Source: Hesseltinella vesiculosa (Eukaryota > Mucoromycota > Mucoromycetes > Mucorales > Cunninghamellaceae). From it: a stretch of DNA of 64,000 nucleotides. Of this stretch, positions 31,640-41,869 are shown piece after piece; the stretch's first letter is position 1, and every line of letters starts with the position of its first letter. The stretch is from NCBI GenBank assembly GCA_002104935.1, contig MCGT01000002.1, positions 806,001 through 870,000 of the forward strand, given 5' to 3'. The notes under the pieces were generated by a model that ran no database searches, was not told where the DNA came from, and saw only the letters and a program-made list of their open reading frames with translations. The position numbers were made by a program, and so were the translations under genes.

Positions 31640-34480
31640 CCTCTACCCAACTGATCTGGAATGCTGCCATCTTTGGTCCAAAATGTCATCACCAGCCACA
31701 ATGAATCCAACCAAACTGGGTGATTGCATCAAATCCGTGCTTCAAAGCTATCACAAGCTGGCCCATTTTTTATGCCGAATGCCTCCTCCGCTTCGTTTCT
31801 CAAATTTCCGTGGTCGCCAACGTACTGACAATGAATAATGTCCATCTTGTTGTCAAGTGGAAGCAAATACTCGTCGGTGGAACAGTCCCAGCCGTCTCAG
31901 CCGCTCACCCCTACGGATGGTTTCGTACAACACGACCAAGAAAGAGATTCCCCTTCATCGTCAATGCACTCGCAATGCAAAAAATGGTACAAAATGTTGT
32001 GGAGAGACACGCTGCCTCTGCCAACTTCCTACCGTCGGTTCCAGGTCAAGCTAGCCGGGCAACGTCCGGTGACGACACAACAATCTGCACCATTACCGGC
32101 GTCTTTCTCTTTGGCCACGCCCCTGGTTTCGCCAATCACACCTGATGGTGTTGCCATTGTCTTCATTGCTCCCGTTACGAATCCTCCAATATCGCCGTTA
32201 TCATTCAAGGAAACCTCCCTGTGCATCGCGTTCGGAAGTCAGTTGAGCCCAACCACCAGTTCAATCACAATCTCCGGGTTCCGTTCAGCAGCCAACGTTT
32301 GCGATCGCCATAAGAAGCAGCTATGCTTCGGCTGCTGTTGGTCCAGCTGATCTGTACCAACCGCCTGTTCCAATTACTCCACCTGCAACCTAGCGCCCTC
32401 CCTGTCACACCACGCAACACATCTCCCAGCGCCACGGTCCAGAATGTGCCTTGCCTGATCAATCAGCTTTGTCAGCCCGATGGAGACCAAACCCTTCACC
32501 CAGTCAACGGTAACTTCTTCTTTTGAAAAGTTATTCGCCAGTCCACTAAAACCGTTCTTTTTTATTATTATTATTTTGTATAGCGTGCCCAGCAAATGGC
32601 GAAAATCTCCTCATCAATCGACACCAAATGTGCTCTGGGAGGTTGACATTAAAAACGCGTAGTCGCTGTGGTACCCAAGCCTACTGTTTGGGCTCTACAA
32701 CGCACCCCCAGCATTTCAAGCCATGATGAATTCCACCCTTGCCAAGTGTGTGTTGGTGTATCTGGGCGACATATTGATTTACGGCAAAGACATGGACGAA
32801 CATCAACGACCAAAAAAAAAAAAAAAAAGCAACGCTTGCCTTTTTCGGTGCTCGTCGAAATCCACGGCTGGACTTTTTACGCAGGTGTGGACACCGGCGC
32901 GACTCTCTCAGTCATCATTTCGTCACTGGTGCGGCGCCTTGGGTCTGGCTGTCGGCGGCAACACGCACTTTACGGTGTAAAATTTGGACCAATCCTCAAC
33001 CAACCCTGGAGGACTGAGCCTAACGAGTCTGGCTACCAACGGCCAGAAAATATGCCTGTGCAAGACCGTGGTGTTATCAATGACAGAAATCGTTCTCTAA
33101 TGGGAATAATACCCATTCGACCCAAGGTTGTGCCTCGTCTGCAACTTGTCTACCAAGGCAAAGACGATCCCAAAGTCGACCCCACGCTAAAACTCTACGA
33201 AAACATGAATACCTACAGGTACATGATCAGTGAACTGAGGAGAGCCCTCTCGATGCCAAGATAGCTTACTTTTGGCAACACAGCAACCATGAACCAGGCA
33301 GTAACGAAAATTTAGCATCGGCGCCACTAAGCAAACAAGACAGGCGCATTCTGATGGATTTGGTCGATAGTGATGATCTATTATTATTGGGCATGTCATG
33401 GCTACAACGGTGCCCTTGGACGGTGGGAGCACTCAGAACATCATTAGCAAGGCTATGGCTAAATGACTGGGATACAAACAAGTCGAAAAAAAGGCACAAG
33501 CAATATACGATAATCAATGGCCGCGTGCGAGGGTGAAGGGTCCTGGGCCTATCGCAACCATCCCACTCACCGATGGAAATCCTGCTGCCTCAACCACCCC
33601 ACCCACCGATGGAAACCCTGCTGCCTCAATCGCAGGGAAACCTTACCGAATCACATGGGAGCAAGATGATGTGCTGAGGTCCACCCTAAATGACCTGCTA
33701 GCTCAAAAACTGGTTCGACCGTCCCAAGGATTGTATGCAGCCCCAGTTATTTTCATAGTGTCATTGTTGCACTTTGTTGCCAGCTGCTACTGAAACACCG
33801 CTCATTCCCCAAATTTCCTCCAACGTCGGTACATCCCCCTCTGGACACTGATCTAGTAGAAGAAGAGGATGATCCTAACGACGACGATGGCCCGTTAGAC
33901 TACTTGTACGAGCTAGACACGTTAGTGATTCACACCACCGATTGGCCCCTATATTACCTTTACGACAAGTCAATGGTGCCTTCTAACAATCCAACGACTG
34001 TGTGAGAGGATGAATCAGACCCTGGTGAATGTGTTGGCTAAGTTATTGCGAGCAAGTAAAATCACCCACGACCGTTGGGATGAATTTTTGGAAGAAGCCC
34101 TTTTTGCTATACGCACCAGCCCCAACGCCTCCACTGGTCAAACCCCCTCAATGATGCTCTATGGTTATGAGATGCGCTAGCCGGCCATCTGGAAACCCCC
34201 TGCTCAAGATTTTATTGAAGGAGAGTTTGAAGAAGAAGTCGCTAATCGTGTGGCACACATCGTGGATTCAGTCAGCCGACTGAGGCAAGAAGCACGGCTC
34301 AAGGCCATCCAAGAGCAAAAGGAAAAACGTGCAAGATACGACAAGACGGTGCAATTTCGACGGCCGTTTGAGATTGGTGAACAGGTCCTGCTGAAGATAG
34401 AAAATCCCCAGGACAAATTTGCTGATCGCTGGCGTGGCCCCTTTTTTGTCAGAACACGCTCGGAGAGCCCACCACTGCCC
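31640..34480 (+). mobile_element. Degenerate Ty3/gypsy retrotransposon, rearranged
   Basis: Pieces of a gypsy polyprotein in the wrong order and broken by stops. A possible gag-like region lies at 31640-32350. An RT palm piece is at 32669-32815 (LLFGLYNAPPAFQAMMN, LVYLGDILIYGK), where YLGD replaces the catalytic YxDD. An A16 run follows. The aspartic protease is at about 32833-32990 (FYAGVDTGATLSVI). The RT N-terminal region is at 33629-33765 (LAQKLVRPSQGLYAAPV). The integrase C-terminal half is at 34005-34480 (LRASKITHDRWDEFLEEALF, TGQTPSMMLYGYEMR, then stop TAG at 34178). No LTRs were identified. It cannot be active. Confidence 0.8.
33568..33640 (+). repeat. Two-copy 36-bp tandem repeat in gypsy remnant
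   Basis: The block beginning CACCGATGGAAA starts at 33568 and again at 33604. It is in frame, encoding a Thr-Asp-Gly-Asn-Pro-Ala-Ala-Ser unit twice, just before the RT N-terminal motif. Confidence 0.6.
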
Positions 34481-34514
34481 AGGTTGAATTCAATTTCCGC
34501 TCTTTCTTTTTAAA

Positions 34515-35735
34515 CCCAAAGGCGAGCCCATTGGGCTTCGGTGTTCGACTCCTCCCCTTTCATCCCTCATAATGTAGTGACCTCGATCCACCGCAATATA
34601 ATTTCCATCAACCGTGAATCCTCCCTCTTCCCACCTACTTAATGTAGTCGTTCTCTCCCCAACTCCTGTCATAGCCTCTTCAGTCGCTTTTGTTCGTACG
34701 CTGTCGTCAAATAAAATTTTTGGTCGGATACAGACCTCAAAAAAAAAAAAAAATCTTTAAACCCAACTCGTCCAAGATTGGCCGGCCCTCTCCTGATGCA
34801 AGGCATTTTCCTCTGGCTCCCTGGTCCCCAACTGGCTCTCCGTCCCCGCTCCCTCTTCCCCTTTCCCAATATCGCGCAGTCCCTTTGGTCTATCCTGGCT
34901 CCACCTGCCGGTCTCCCTCCTCCTTTCCTTCACCCCTCCATACTTCCCTATTGCTTCCCCTCTTGGGCTATCAGTAGACACCCTCCAACCGTGCTCTTCA
35001 ACCTTGTCGAATACTCCTGGCTGGACGTCCTTTCCCAAGCCTCATTCCTCGACAAAGATCACATCCTCTCCTCTCGCCGCCTCCGATCTTTCATCGGCAA
35101 TCCTCACCTTACACTGTGGCGCCACCCCTTTCTTCCCCAGCCCCTCCATTCTGGGTGCGATTCTGGTCGGCCCCGATGCTCCACCTTGGCCGTACTGTCC
35201 TCTATCGCTATACCAAAGGGAAGATTTACCACAGCTCCCTTCTCCACCGCGTTTTCCCGTCCTCCCACTGCTCACCGCCATGGGCTCTCTCCCCCACTTC
35301 TTCTTCACCTGCCCCCATCGTGCAACAGTTTGGATAGAATGCTGGAAGTTGATCTTTGATGTTCCCTCCCCCTCTCTTGACGGCATTCAAGCTTCGGTCC
35401 TGTCCTTTAATTGGCCTCCTCTCAACACTCATCTGATGGCTGTCCCACCTTCCCTGATCGTCAGCACAATTATAGTCTCTCTCTGGCGAGCCCACTGGGC
35501 GACAATTTTCGACTCCTCCCCCTTCTTCCCACATTGCGTAGTATCGTCCATAACACGTAACATATCTACCCTCTTACTCGAATTCTCCTCCCTCTCACCA
35601 TCCTAAACGACGGCTCTCCCACCATCCTCCCTGTTACGACCTCTTTAGCCAGTCTCGCTTTGTTAAACGTCATCGGCAAATATTTTTTTTGGTCTGACCT
35701 GATTGATCTCAATTTTTTTTTTAAACCCAACTCTT
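34515..35735 (+). mobile_element. Two LINE (non-LTR) 3' ends in tandem
   Basis: 34515-34752 and about 35480-35735 share the block GGCGAGCCCA(T/C)TGGGC, then TTCGACTCCTCCCC, a (A/T)GTAGT tract and a TTTTTGGTC end, followed by an A or T run. Between them, 34755-35610 codes in broken frames for the C-terminal region of a LINE ORF2, including the zinc-knuckle-like PHFFFTCPHRATVWIECWKL and FWVRFWSAPMLHLGRTVLYR. Frameshift near 35270. Both copies are inactive remnants. Confidence 0.6.
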
Positions 35736-35974
35736 TTTTTGGGTCTCCCACCCTTTTTCTCTTTGTCTCTTTTTTTATTATTGTTCTTCGCGCATTTTCT
35801 TTTTTTTTCTCAATTTGATAAGGAAGGCACCGAAAGGGATTCGGTAGGCTGTTTCATTCTTTCACCATGTTTATACATACATTCTAACAAATGATTATCT
35901 CAAAAGAAAGGTGTCTAATATTGTATTTAAAGAAGACAGCCAGAACAGTAGCAAAAGAAGAGGGGCAGCCTGCG
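35736..35974. other. T-rich spacer, nothing seen
   Basis: Short T-rich interval between LINE and gypsy remnants, without a supportable feature. Confidence 0.4.
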
Positions 35975-36305
35975 CACGTGCATGGATTACCGTAAGCTAA
36001 AAGGGGTGACCATCAAGGACTCATTTCCGCACCACATATCGACGATATAATAGATGCCCTGGGTGACGCTACAATAATCTCGACCTTAGGTGTCGTGTTG
36101 GGTTTTTGGCAGGTGCCAATGGATCTCGCTGAGTTCGCTGACTGGGTTCACTACCAAATATGGCACTTGTGAAATTTTTTTGGTCATAAACGGCGGTGTA
36201 CGTTCACTCCTTGATTGACTTGCGATTACAAAGTTCGCTATCGGTGCGACGTGGACCTGGAACGCAAACTCCCGCTGATTGCCTATCCCAGTTGGCGGAA
36301 ATCAA
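35975..36305 (+). mobile_element. Second Ty3/gypsy RT and RNase H remnant
   Basis: RT fingers/palm in two frames. MDYRKLKGVTIKDSF precedes a frameshift. IDDIIDALGDATIISTL and GFWQVPMDLAE follow, then a TTKYGT block. After a gap, VRRGPGTQTPADCLSQLAE (36244-36303) matches the end of a gypsy RNase H/connection region. It may belong to the same decayed element as 31640-34480, split by the LINE pieces. Confidence 0.65.
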
Positions 36306-36590
36306 GCGACATGATTTTTTTTTTCTTTTTTTTTTTTTTTCAGGAACGAATCTACTCGACTTGCTGTTGACCATTGTACAATCGGCAGTTGCGTACCGAA
36401 GCCCAATATTGATCGATTGTCCTCAGTATGTGCATACTGCTGATTTCCGGGGAGAAATAGCTGTGATTAAGAGTGCTGGTCATCAAGAACATGGTATCAG
36501 AAAGAAACATCGGCAAGCTCTGCGCTAGTCTCGTGGAGGAGAAAAAAAAAGCAAAACAAGAGTACCCGCGGAAGTGACAGGGTTTATTTC

Positions 36591-37007
36591 TTAGCATCCA
36601 ATGTCGTTACGCTGATTGCAGCGACCATTTTCTTTACACAAATTAATACCAAAGGTGTTTGAAAACGTTTTGACCAGCTTAATTTCTTCAGCGTTGCAAG
36701 GTGCGTCGAAGTCTTGCAGAACATGACCAAGGCCATATCTAGTTTCCACATACTTCTGTATTTTTCTGTTTGGTATACACCAAGCCAAATCGTCATCATT
36801 TGCTGTAATATAACCAAATGTAATTTTGTGGGCTTGACGGAACCGTTCACACGCGAAGTTTTTGTTTGGGCAACATCCTCTGCCAGTAATGGATTCGATT
36901 GGACCAAAAGGACCAGTACGCTTTCTTAGGGCTGCGTTTGTCACAGCTTCTACAGATAGTGCCATCACCACCAACAGCAGCAAACCGACATATTGCTTCA
37001 AATACAT
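36591..37007 (-). CDS. Small secreted eight-cysteine protein, copy A
   Basis: 138 residues, single exon. The signal peptide is VGLLLLVVMALSVEA, and a variable Gly/Pro-containing linker follows. The mature cysteine pattern CC-x6-C-x23-C-x26-C-x19-C-x5-C-x7-C ends on Cys at the stop. Its core GRGCCPNKNFAC, IPNRKIQKYVET, GLGHVLQDFDAPC and NTFGINLC is closely related to copies B (38529) and C (41422). TATAAATAT on the minus strand (37066-37074) lies about 60 nt before the ATG, next to a T tract and TTTGAGCAAA. The gene sits at one edge of a duplicated unit; its 3' flank is cut by a gypsy remnant. The function is unknown; secretion is inferred from the signal peptide. Confidence 0.85.
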   Translation of the reverse strand: MYLKQYVGLLLLVVMALSVEAVTNAALRKRTGPFGPIESITGRGCCPNKNFACERFRQAHKITFGYITANDDDLAWCIPNRKIQKYVETRYGLGHVLQDFDAPCNAEEIKLVKTFSNTFGINLCKENGRCNQRNDIGC

Positions 37008-37065
37008 AATTTTCAGAATTAATTTTTCAGTTTTTCAGTTTTTTTTTTTTGCTCAAATCCAATCC

Positions 37066-37074
37066 ATATTTATA
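37066..37074 (-). promoter_or_regulatory. TATA box of secreted protein copy A
   Basis: TATAAATAT on the minus strand, 59-67 nt upstream of the start codon. The surrounding 40 bp are almost identical to those before copy B. Confidence 0.6.
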
Positions 37075-38528
37075 GGTCCATTTTAAGCTTTTGACGATCA
37101 TTCCCGTCCCTTCCCTCGGATGGAACCCAGAATTTAAAAAATTTAATCATATTCCCGCAGCTTTGGACTTCAGGATCTGCCAGGCAAACCATATCCATCG
37201 AAGTGCTCGTCGAATGCAAGCAGTAAAAAAGTCAGCTAGGAGAGAATCGAATGTGATTGGCAATCAATAGTTAATCACCGAGTAACGTCTCCTTTGCAGC
37301 AGAGAGTGAACCACTCCCGTCAGACCCTGGCAAGAAGAAAAAAAAAGGTGCATGGGATTGGCGTCATGCAGAGAATACAGAACTGAAAAAAAAAAGGTCA
37401 TGCAAGGTGCGGCATCCTTGGCTATGAGTGTACCATGGCTGCAACAGATTGTCGTTGGTTATGTCATCTGGTACCAAAAGATCAGCGGCTGCACAGTGCA
37501 GATGAATTGTGTATCGACGGTCGATCTCAGCGTCTGCATTTCCATCTGGTCCCCCCCCCCCCGAGTAACCAAGTCCTTCCTTGCCATTTTCTTGCGCAGA
37601 GAAAAAAAAAAAAAGAAGACCAAGTTTTGTCAGTGTCACAATGCCCCTTGATGGAGTCGCAGCTCTTTTTTTCTCCATTGTTTTCTGGTGCCTTCCCTTA
37701 TTTCTTACACATGCGAGAAAATAATAGGTGCTCCGCCACAATGACGGGCAAGAGTGTAAAGTCAGATCAGCAGCACGAGCATGTCCTCAATTCAATACCA
37801 ATGCACTGGTCCATTTCCCTCATTTTTTGTCGCCGCAACATGTTTTTGGTTGCGCCGTAGAAAAAAAGAAACCCAACATCCTGACAACGCATGTGCATGG
37901 TGTAAAAAAAAAGTAGCCCGTGTCGGATTTTCAAATACATATTTCTGTGGTTGAGGCAAAGGGGAAAGAAAATTGAAAATGGTTGGATTTTGGCAGTGAG
38001 ACATAGGTTGTGACTACGGCCTAAAGCACTGCTCTGTCTGCGCAGCATAGGTTGGCAAGCGTGGTCAGTGCGAACCCCAGCCGTTGTTTGGCAGTGTTGT
38101 TCGTACACTACTAGATTTGTACCGCGTGTTCTAGGAGGGTTCTGTTTTTAGCCATGGTTGCTGCTCATCCATTATTACTTGCGTGAAGAGTTTAGAGCGA
38201 ATCGGTAGAATCGGACTTTCTAGTGATTTTTCTGGGTCAAACCCTGAACCCTAAACCCTAAACCCTACATCATCTCTTTTGAGCGATTTGCTCGATTGGT
38301 AGCAATCGCCCGGCCAGCTGCCACCGCTTTAATTTTGGGTGACTACATTCCCCAGCCAAAAAATGATAAAACCACAGGGAACCATCCGCCTACAAAGCCG
38401 ACGAAAGTGGCCGCAGTGTGCAGTGCAGTAGCACCTGAGTTTTAAAAACCAATCAAACTAAAGCTGTTGATTTTCGGTGAGGAGAAAAGTAAAGCACGAG
38501 TTTCCACAAAGGATTTTTTTTTTATTTC
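37075..38528. repeat. Duplicated upstream unit of copy A, with spacer
   Basis: From about 37035 to 38110 this aligns by eye with 38985-40160. Examples are the blocks near 37420-37560 and 39415-39560, and 37740-37860 and 39720-39845. No gene is conserved in frame between the two, so it looks like duplicated promoter and flank. 38110-38528 is not repeated in that unit; it contains a telomere-like tract (38239-38267). Confidence 0.6.
38239..38267 (+). repeat. Interstitial telomere-like (AAACCCT)4 tract
   Basis: Four heptamers in a row, AAACCCT, GAACCCT, AAACCCT, AAACCCT, one with a single mismatch. This is the TTTAGGG-type telomere unit read on the C-rich strand. It sits between two duplicated secreted-protein units. 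Confidence 0.7.
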
Positions 38529-38951
38529 TTAGCATCCAACGTCGCTACGTTGAAGACAGCGACCAGGTTTACACAAATTAATATCAAAAGTTTTTGAAAA
38601 CGCTTCCACCAATGCAATTTCTTTAGCGTTGCAAGGGGCGTTGACGTCTTGCAGAACATGAGTGAGACCGTGTTCAGTTTCCGTATACTTCTGTTCTTTT
38701 CGGTTTGGTACACACGTAGTCAATTTGGTTGACTTTACGGTAATATAAACAAATTTGATGTTGTGGGCTTGAAGGAACTGTTTACATGCGTAGCGTTTGT
38801 TAGGGCAGCAACCTCTGCCAGTAACGGCCCCAATCCCGCCTAAGGGACCTGCGGCAGGAGGCGGTTTAGCTGTAGCTGCATTCGTCACCGCTTCCACGGA
38901 TAGTGCCATCACCACCAACAGTAGCAAACCGACATATTGTTTCAAGAGCAT
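38529..38951 (-). CDS. Small secreted eight-cysteine protein, copy B
   Basis: 140 residues, single exon. The signal peptide VGLLLLVVMALSVEA is identical to copy A, followed by an Ala/Pro/Gly linker. The cysteine pattern is CC-x6-C-x23-C-x26-C-x19-C-x4-C-x7-C with a terminal Cys. Key blocks are GRGCCPNKRYACKQFLQAHN, VPNRKEQKYTET and KTFDINLC. ATG 38951 is chosen because it places the signal peptide at the N-terminus; the open frame runs further upstream through promoter sequence. TATA box at 39009-39017 (minus). The start-to-start distance to copy A is about 1.94 kb, a tandem duplication. Confidence 0.85.
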   Translation of the reverse strand: MLLKQYVGLLLLVVMALSVEAVTNAATAKPPPAAGPLGGIGAVTGRGCCPNKRYACKQFLQAHNIKFVYITVKSTKLTTCVPNRKEQKYTETEHGLTHVLQDVNAPCNAKEIALVEAFSKTFDINLCKPGRCLQRSDVGC

Positions 38952-39008
38952 ATTATCAGAATTAATTTTTCTGTAGTTTTTTTTTTTTTTTTTGCTCAAA
39001 TCCAATCC

Positions 39009-39017
39009 ATATTTATA
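39009..39017 (-). promoter_or_regulatory. TATA box of secreted protein copy B
   Basis: TATAAATAT on the minus strand, 58-66 nt before the ATG, within about 100 bp of near identity to the copy A promoter. Confidence 0.6.
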
Positions 39018-40186
39018 GGTCCATTTTAAGCTTTTGACGATCATTCCCGTCCCTTCCCTCGGATGGAACCCAAAATTTAAAAAATTTAATCGTCTTCCCG
39101 CAGCTTTTGCACTTGCGTTCAGACTGGATGTCCGTCGAAATGCACTTCGAATGCAAGCAGAAAAAAAACAGCAGGGAGAGAATCGAATGTGATCGGCAAT
39201 CATGAGCACACGGCAACTCAAATGTTAACCACAGAGCAAATGTGGGTCAGTCCTTTCTTACAGCAGTAACCATTCACCCATTGAGCCACATCTTTTCTCA
39301 AATAATCAGCTTACCACGAAAGAGCAGCGTAACCCTCGCACCACCGTCAGACCCCAGCAAGAAGAAAAAAAACGTGCAGGGGAAATAAGTGGCCACGCGT
39401 AGTGGGCCATCCTTGACTATGATCGTACGGTGTCTGCAGCAGCTTGTCGTTGCAATTTCATTGGCCACCAAAAGATCAGCAGCTGCACAGTGCTGATGAA
39501 AATGTTATCGACGGTCGCTCTCAGCGTCTGCATGCTCGTCTGGGGGTTTCCCGTGAAATCAAGTCCTCCCTGGCCATCTTCTTGCATTTACAAAAAAAAA
39601 AAAAGAACAACAAGCTTTGCCAGTGTCACAATGCCCCTTGACGGAGTCGCTGCTCTTTTTTCGCCCCTCGCGTTCTGGTGCCTCGAGTCATTTCTTACCT
39701 GTGAGAAAATAAAACCGCTCCACAGCTCAAGACGCGCAAGAGTTGTAAAGTCAGGCAGCACGGACCTGCCCTCAATTCAATGCCAATACACCGGGTCATT
39801 TCCCTCTTTCGTTACTGCTACGGCATGTTTTTAGCTACGCTGTGACCCATCTGATCGGGTAAAAAAAGCAGCGCCAAGTGATGTACAAAAAAAAGGAGAA
39901 AGTATCGGAATTTCAATCTCGTTTCTCTTTTTTTTTTTTTAAAAAAAAAAGTTTCTCTGTGGTCGAGGCAAAAGTGAGAAAAAAGAATTTTGTGCGTCCG
40001 ATCGCGATTCGAAAGATGGAAAGGGTTGGTTTTTGGCGCTTGGCTATAGTGAAAGACATTCTGGGTGGCAACACAGTGAGGTTGTGGTGACAGCATAAAG
40101 AACTACGCTGTCTGTGCTGCTTAGGCCGGTAAGCATCGTCAGTGAAAGCTTGCTTGGCAGTGTTTGTTCGTATGCCTCTGGATGCT

Positions 40187-40415
40187 AATGAGTGATCCAT
40201 CAAGGCTTAAATTTTAGCCATCATCATCACTTATCACCTACTGTCACCATGCCAAATGTGAAGATGATCGGAGGAGCTTTTTTTTTTTTTTTTTTTCAAA
40301 AAAAGTAAACAGCCCCATCTCGTCAATGAGTGATCCATCGAGACTAAGAGTTTTACCAAGGTCATCACATATCACCTACTATCATCATGTCAAATTTGAA
40401 GGCGATCGGAGGAGA
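40187..40415 (+). repeat. Two-copy direct repeat, about 90 bp each
   Basis: Both copies begin AATGAGTGATCCATC, contain TATCACCTACT and end GATCGGAGGAG. They start at 40187 and 40325 and are separated by an A/T-rich filler with a T17 run. Confidence 0.7.
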
Positions 40416-40492
40416 TCGATTTTGGCTTGATTCAGCACCTCGATTTTTGGCTGTAGAACGCTTTTTTTCTGGTTTGTGTCGTTTTTGACAGT

Positions 40493-40590
40493 TTTTTAGC
40501 TGGGGGAGCGGAGGTTGGAATTCGTGATTCTCCAAACTTTGGCTGGGCAACCTTGCTCAATCGATGTGGTTTTTTCAGCATCATTAGTGT
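40493..40590 (+). repeat. Dispersed repeat, copy 4
   Basis: TTTTTTAGCTGGGGGAGC, then CCAAACTTTGGCTGGGCAAC, CTCAATCGATG and TTTTTTCAGCATCAT occur in the shared order. The following 150 bp share weaker blocks with the region after copy 2. Confidence 0.5.
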
Positions 40591-41421
40591 ATGTCATTGG
40601 CGATATCTACACAAAAAATTAGTTGGATCCATCAGTTCAAAGCCGATCTATCACGGTTTGTTGATTTTTCAACATCCCTGAGGGTCCCCTGGCCATTTTT
40701 GAACGAAAGCATAGGGAGCCTAAATGTGCGCCAAAAATAAATTCTCCACCGATCGTCACCGGATTTTGCAGGGCACTAGTATATGATATGCAATGTTCAT
40801 GGTCAAGGTATCAGTCCTCTACTGTAACTTTCTGGCGAGCTACAGCTGCATAAAACCTTGCCTACTGCCTGCATTTGATTCCCAGTGAAGCCAGCTTAAA
40901 AAAATAAATCAATTAAAAACCCGCATACATGCTTTCGATTCACAGGGAAGCCATTCCACCCAGTTGTCCTACTCTCTAGATCACCATCCATCCTCGGGGA
41001 AAATGGTCATTGATGAAAAAAAGAACGCTTCAAATCCCTTTGGGCTAATGGATCAAGCTGAAAATGGACTCGAATGCATAAACCCATGAGGGTCGATGTT
41101 GTCGGGAGTATCAGGTCGATAGGTTGCGATCTCCCGGCTAACTCTTATCAATGTCATTTAGGAATGCCCAGATCTCCCAGCCGAAAAATGAAAAAAAATC
41201 ACGGGGAACTGACCGCCTACAAAGTCGACCAAAAATGCTAGTAAAATCAAACCAATCATGAACCGCCCTCTGGGACAAACTGGTAAAGAATGATGGGCAT
41301 GACAGGTTGATGGCAGGGATGCGCCGTAGTACCCGAGCTTTAAAAGAAAACCAAACGCTGTGGGTTTTTGGTGAGCAGAAAAAGTGAAGCACAAATGTTC
41401 TCGAAAGAAAACGTTTATTTC

Positions 41422-41808
41422 TTAACATCCAATGTTGTTACGTTGAAGACAGTGCTTTCCTGCTTCTTTACACATATTAATATCAAAGGTTTTTGAAAAC
41501 GTGTTCACCAATGCAATTTCTTCAACATTGCAAGGGGCGTCGACGTCTTGCAGAACATGGTTAAGGCCGTACTCAGTTTCCACATACTTTTGCGTTTTTC
41601 TGTTTGGTATGCATGTAGCCAAATGTTTACTCATGGCTGATACAAAAACAAATTCAATCTTGTGGGCTTCCAGGAACTGCTTACACGCGAAGCGTTTGTT
41701 TGGGCAACAGCCGCTGCCGAAGGCGCTTTGCTTAGCTGGCGTCTCAGCTTCCACCGATAGTGCCATCACCACCAACAGTAACAAACCAAAAAATTTCTTC
41801 ATATGCAT
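41422..41808 (-). CDS. Small secreted eight-cysteine protein, copy C
   Basis: 128 residues, single exon. The signal peptide is FFGLLLLVVMALSVEA and the linker is shorter than in copies A and B. Pattern CC-x6-C-x23-C-x26-C-x19-C-x6-C-x7-C, ending on Cys. Key blocks are GCCPNKRFACKQFLEAHKIE, IPNRKTQKYVETEYGLNH, VLQDVDAPC and KTFDINMC. An ATA-type box (ATAAATAT, 41862-41869 minus) lies 54 nt upstream of the ATG behind the same TTTGAGCAAA block. ATG 41808 is followed by a second in-frame ATG at 41802; either keeps the signal peptide. The flanks on both sides resemble copy B, so the duplication includes regulatory DNA. Confidence 0.85.
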   Translation of the reverse strand: MHMKKFFGLLLLVVMALSVEAETPAKQSAFGSGCCPNKRFACKQFLEAHKIEFVFVSAMSKHLATCIPNRKTQKYVETEYGLNHVLQDVDAPCNVEEIALVNTFSKTFDINMCKEAGKHCLQRNNIGC

Positions 41809-41861
41809 GTGAACAGAGGTGATTTATTTTTTTTTCCTTTTTTTTTGCTCAAATGGAAACC

Positions 41862-41869
41862 ATATTTAT
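41862..41869 (-). promoter_or_regulatory. TATA-like box of secreted protein copy C
   Basis: ATAAATAT on the minus strand, 54-61 nt before the ATG, in the position equivalent to the TATA boxes of copies A and B. Confidence 0.5.

Larger units (their letters stand above)
38952..41421. repeat. Duplicated flank of copy B plus repeat-rich spacer
   Basis: 38985-40160 is the homologue of the copy A upstream unit. 40187-40277 and 40325-40415 are a 137-bp-period direct repeat. 40493-40590 is copy 4 of the dispersed repeat. 41180-41400 aligns with 38340-38510, the 3' flank shared by copies C and B. No further gene was recognised. Confidence 0.55.

Noticed and set aside
37364..37741. Minus-strand ORF in the duplicated upstream unit
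   Set aside because: The frame is not conserved in the homologous segment at 39415-39740, so it is not a second duplicated gene.
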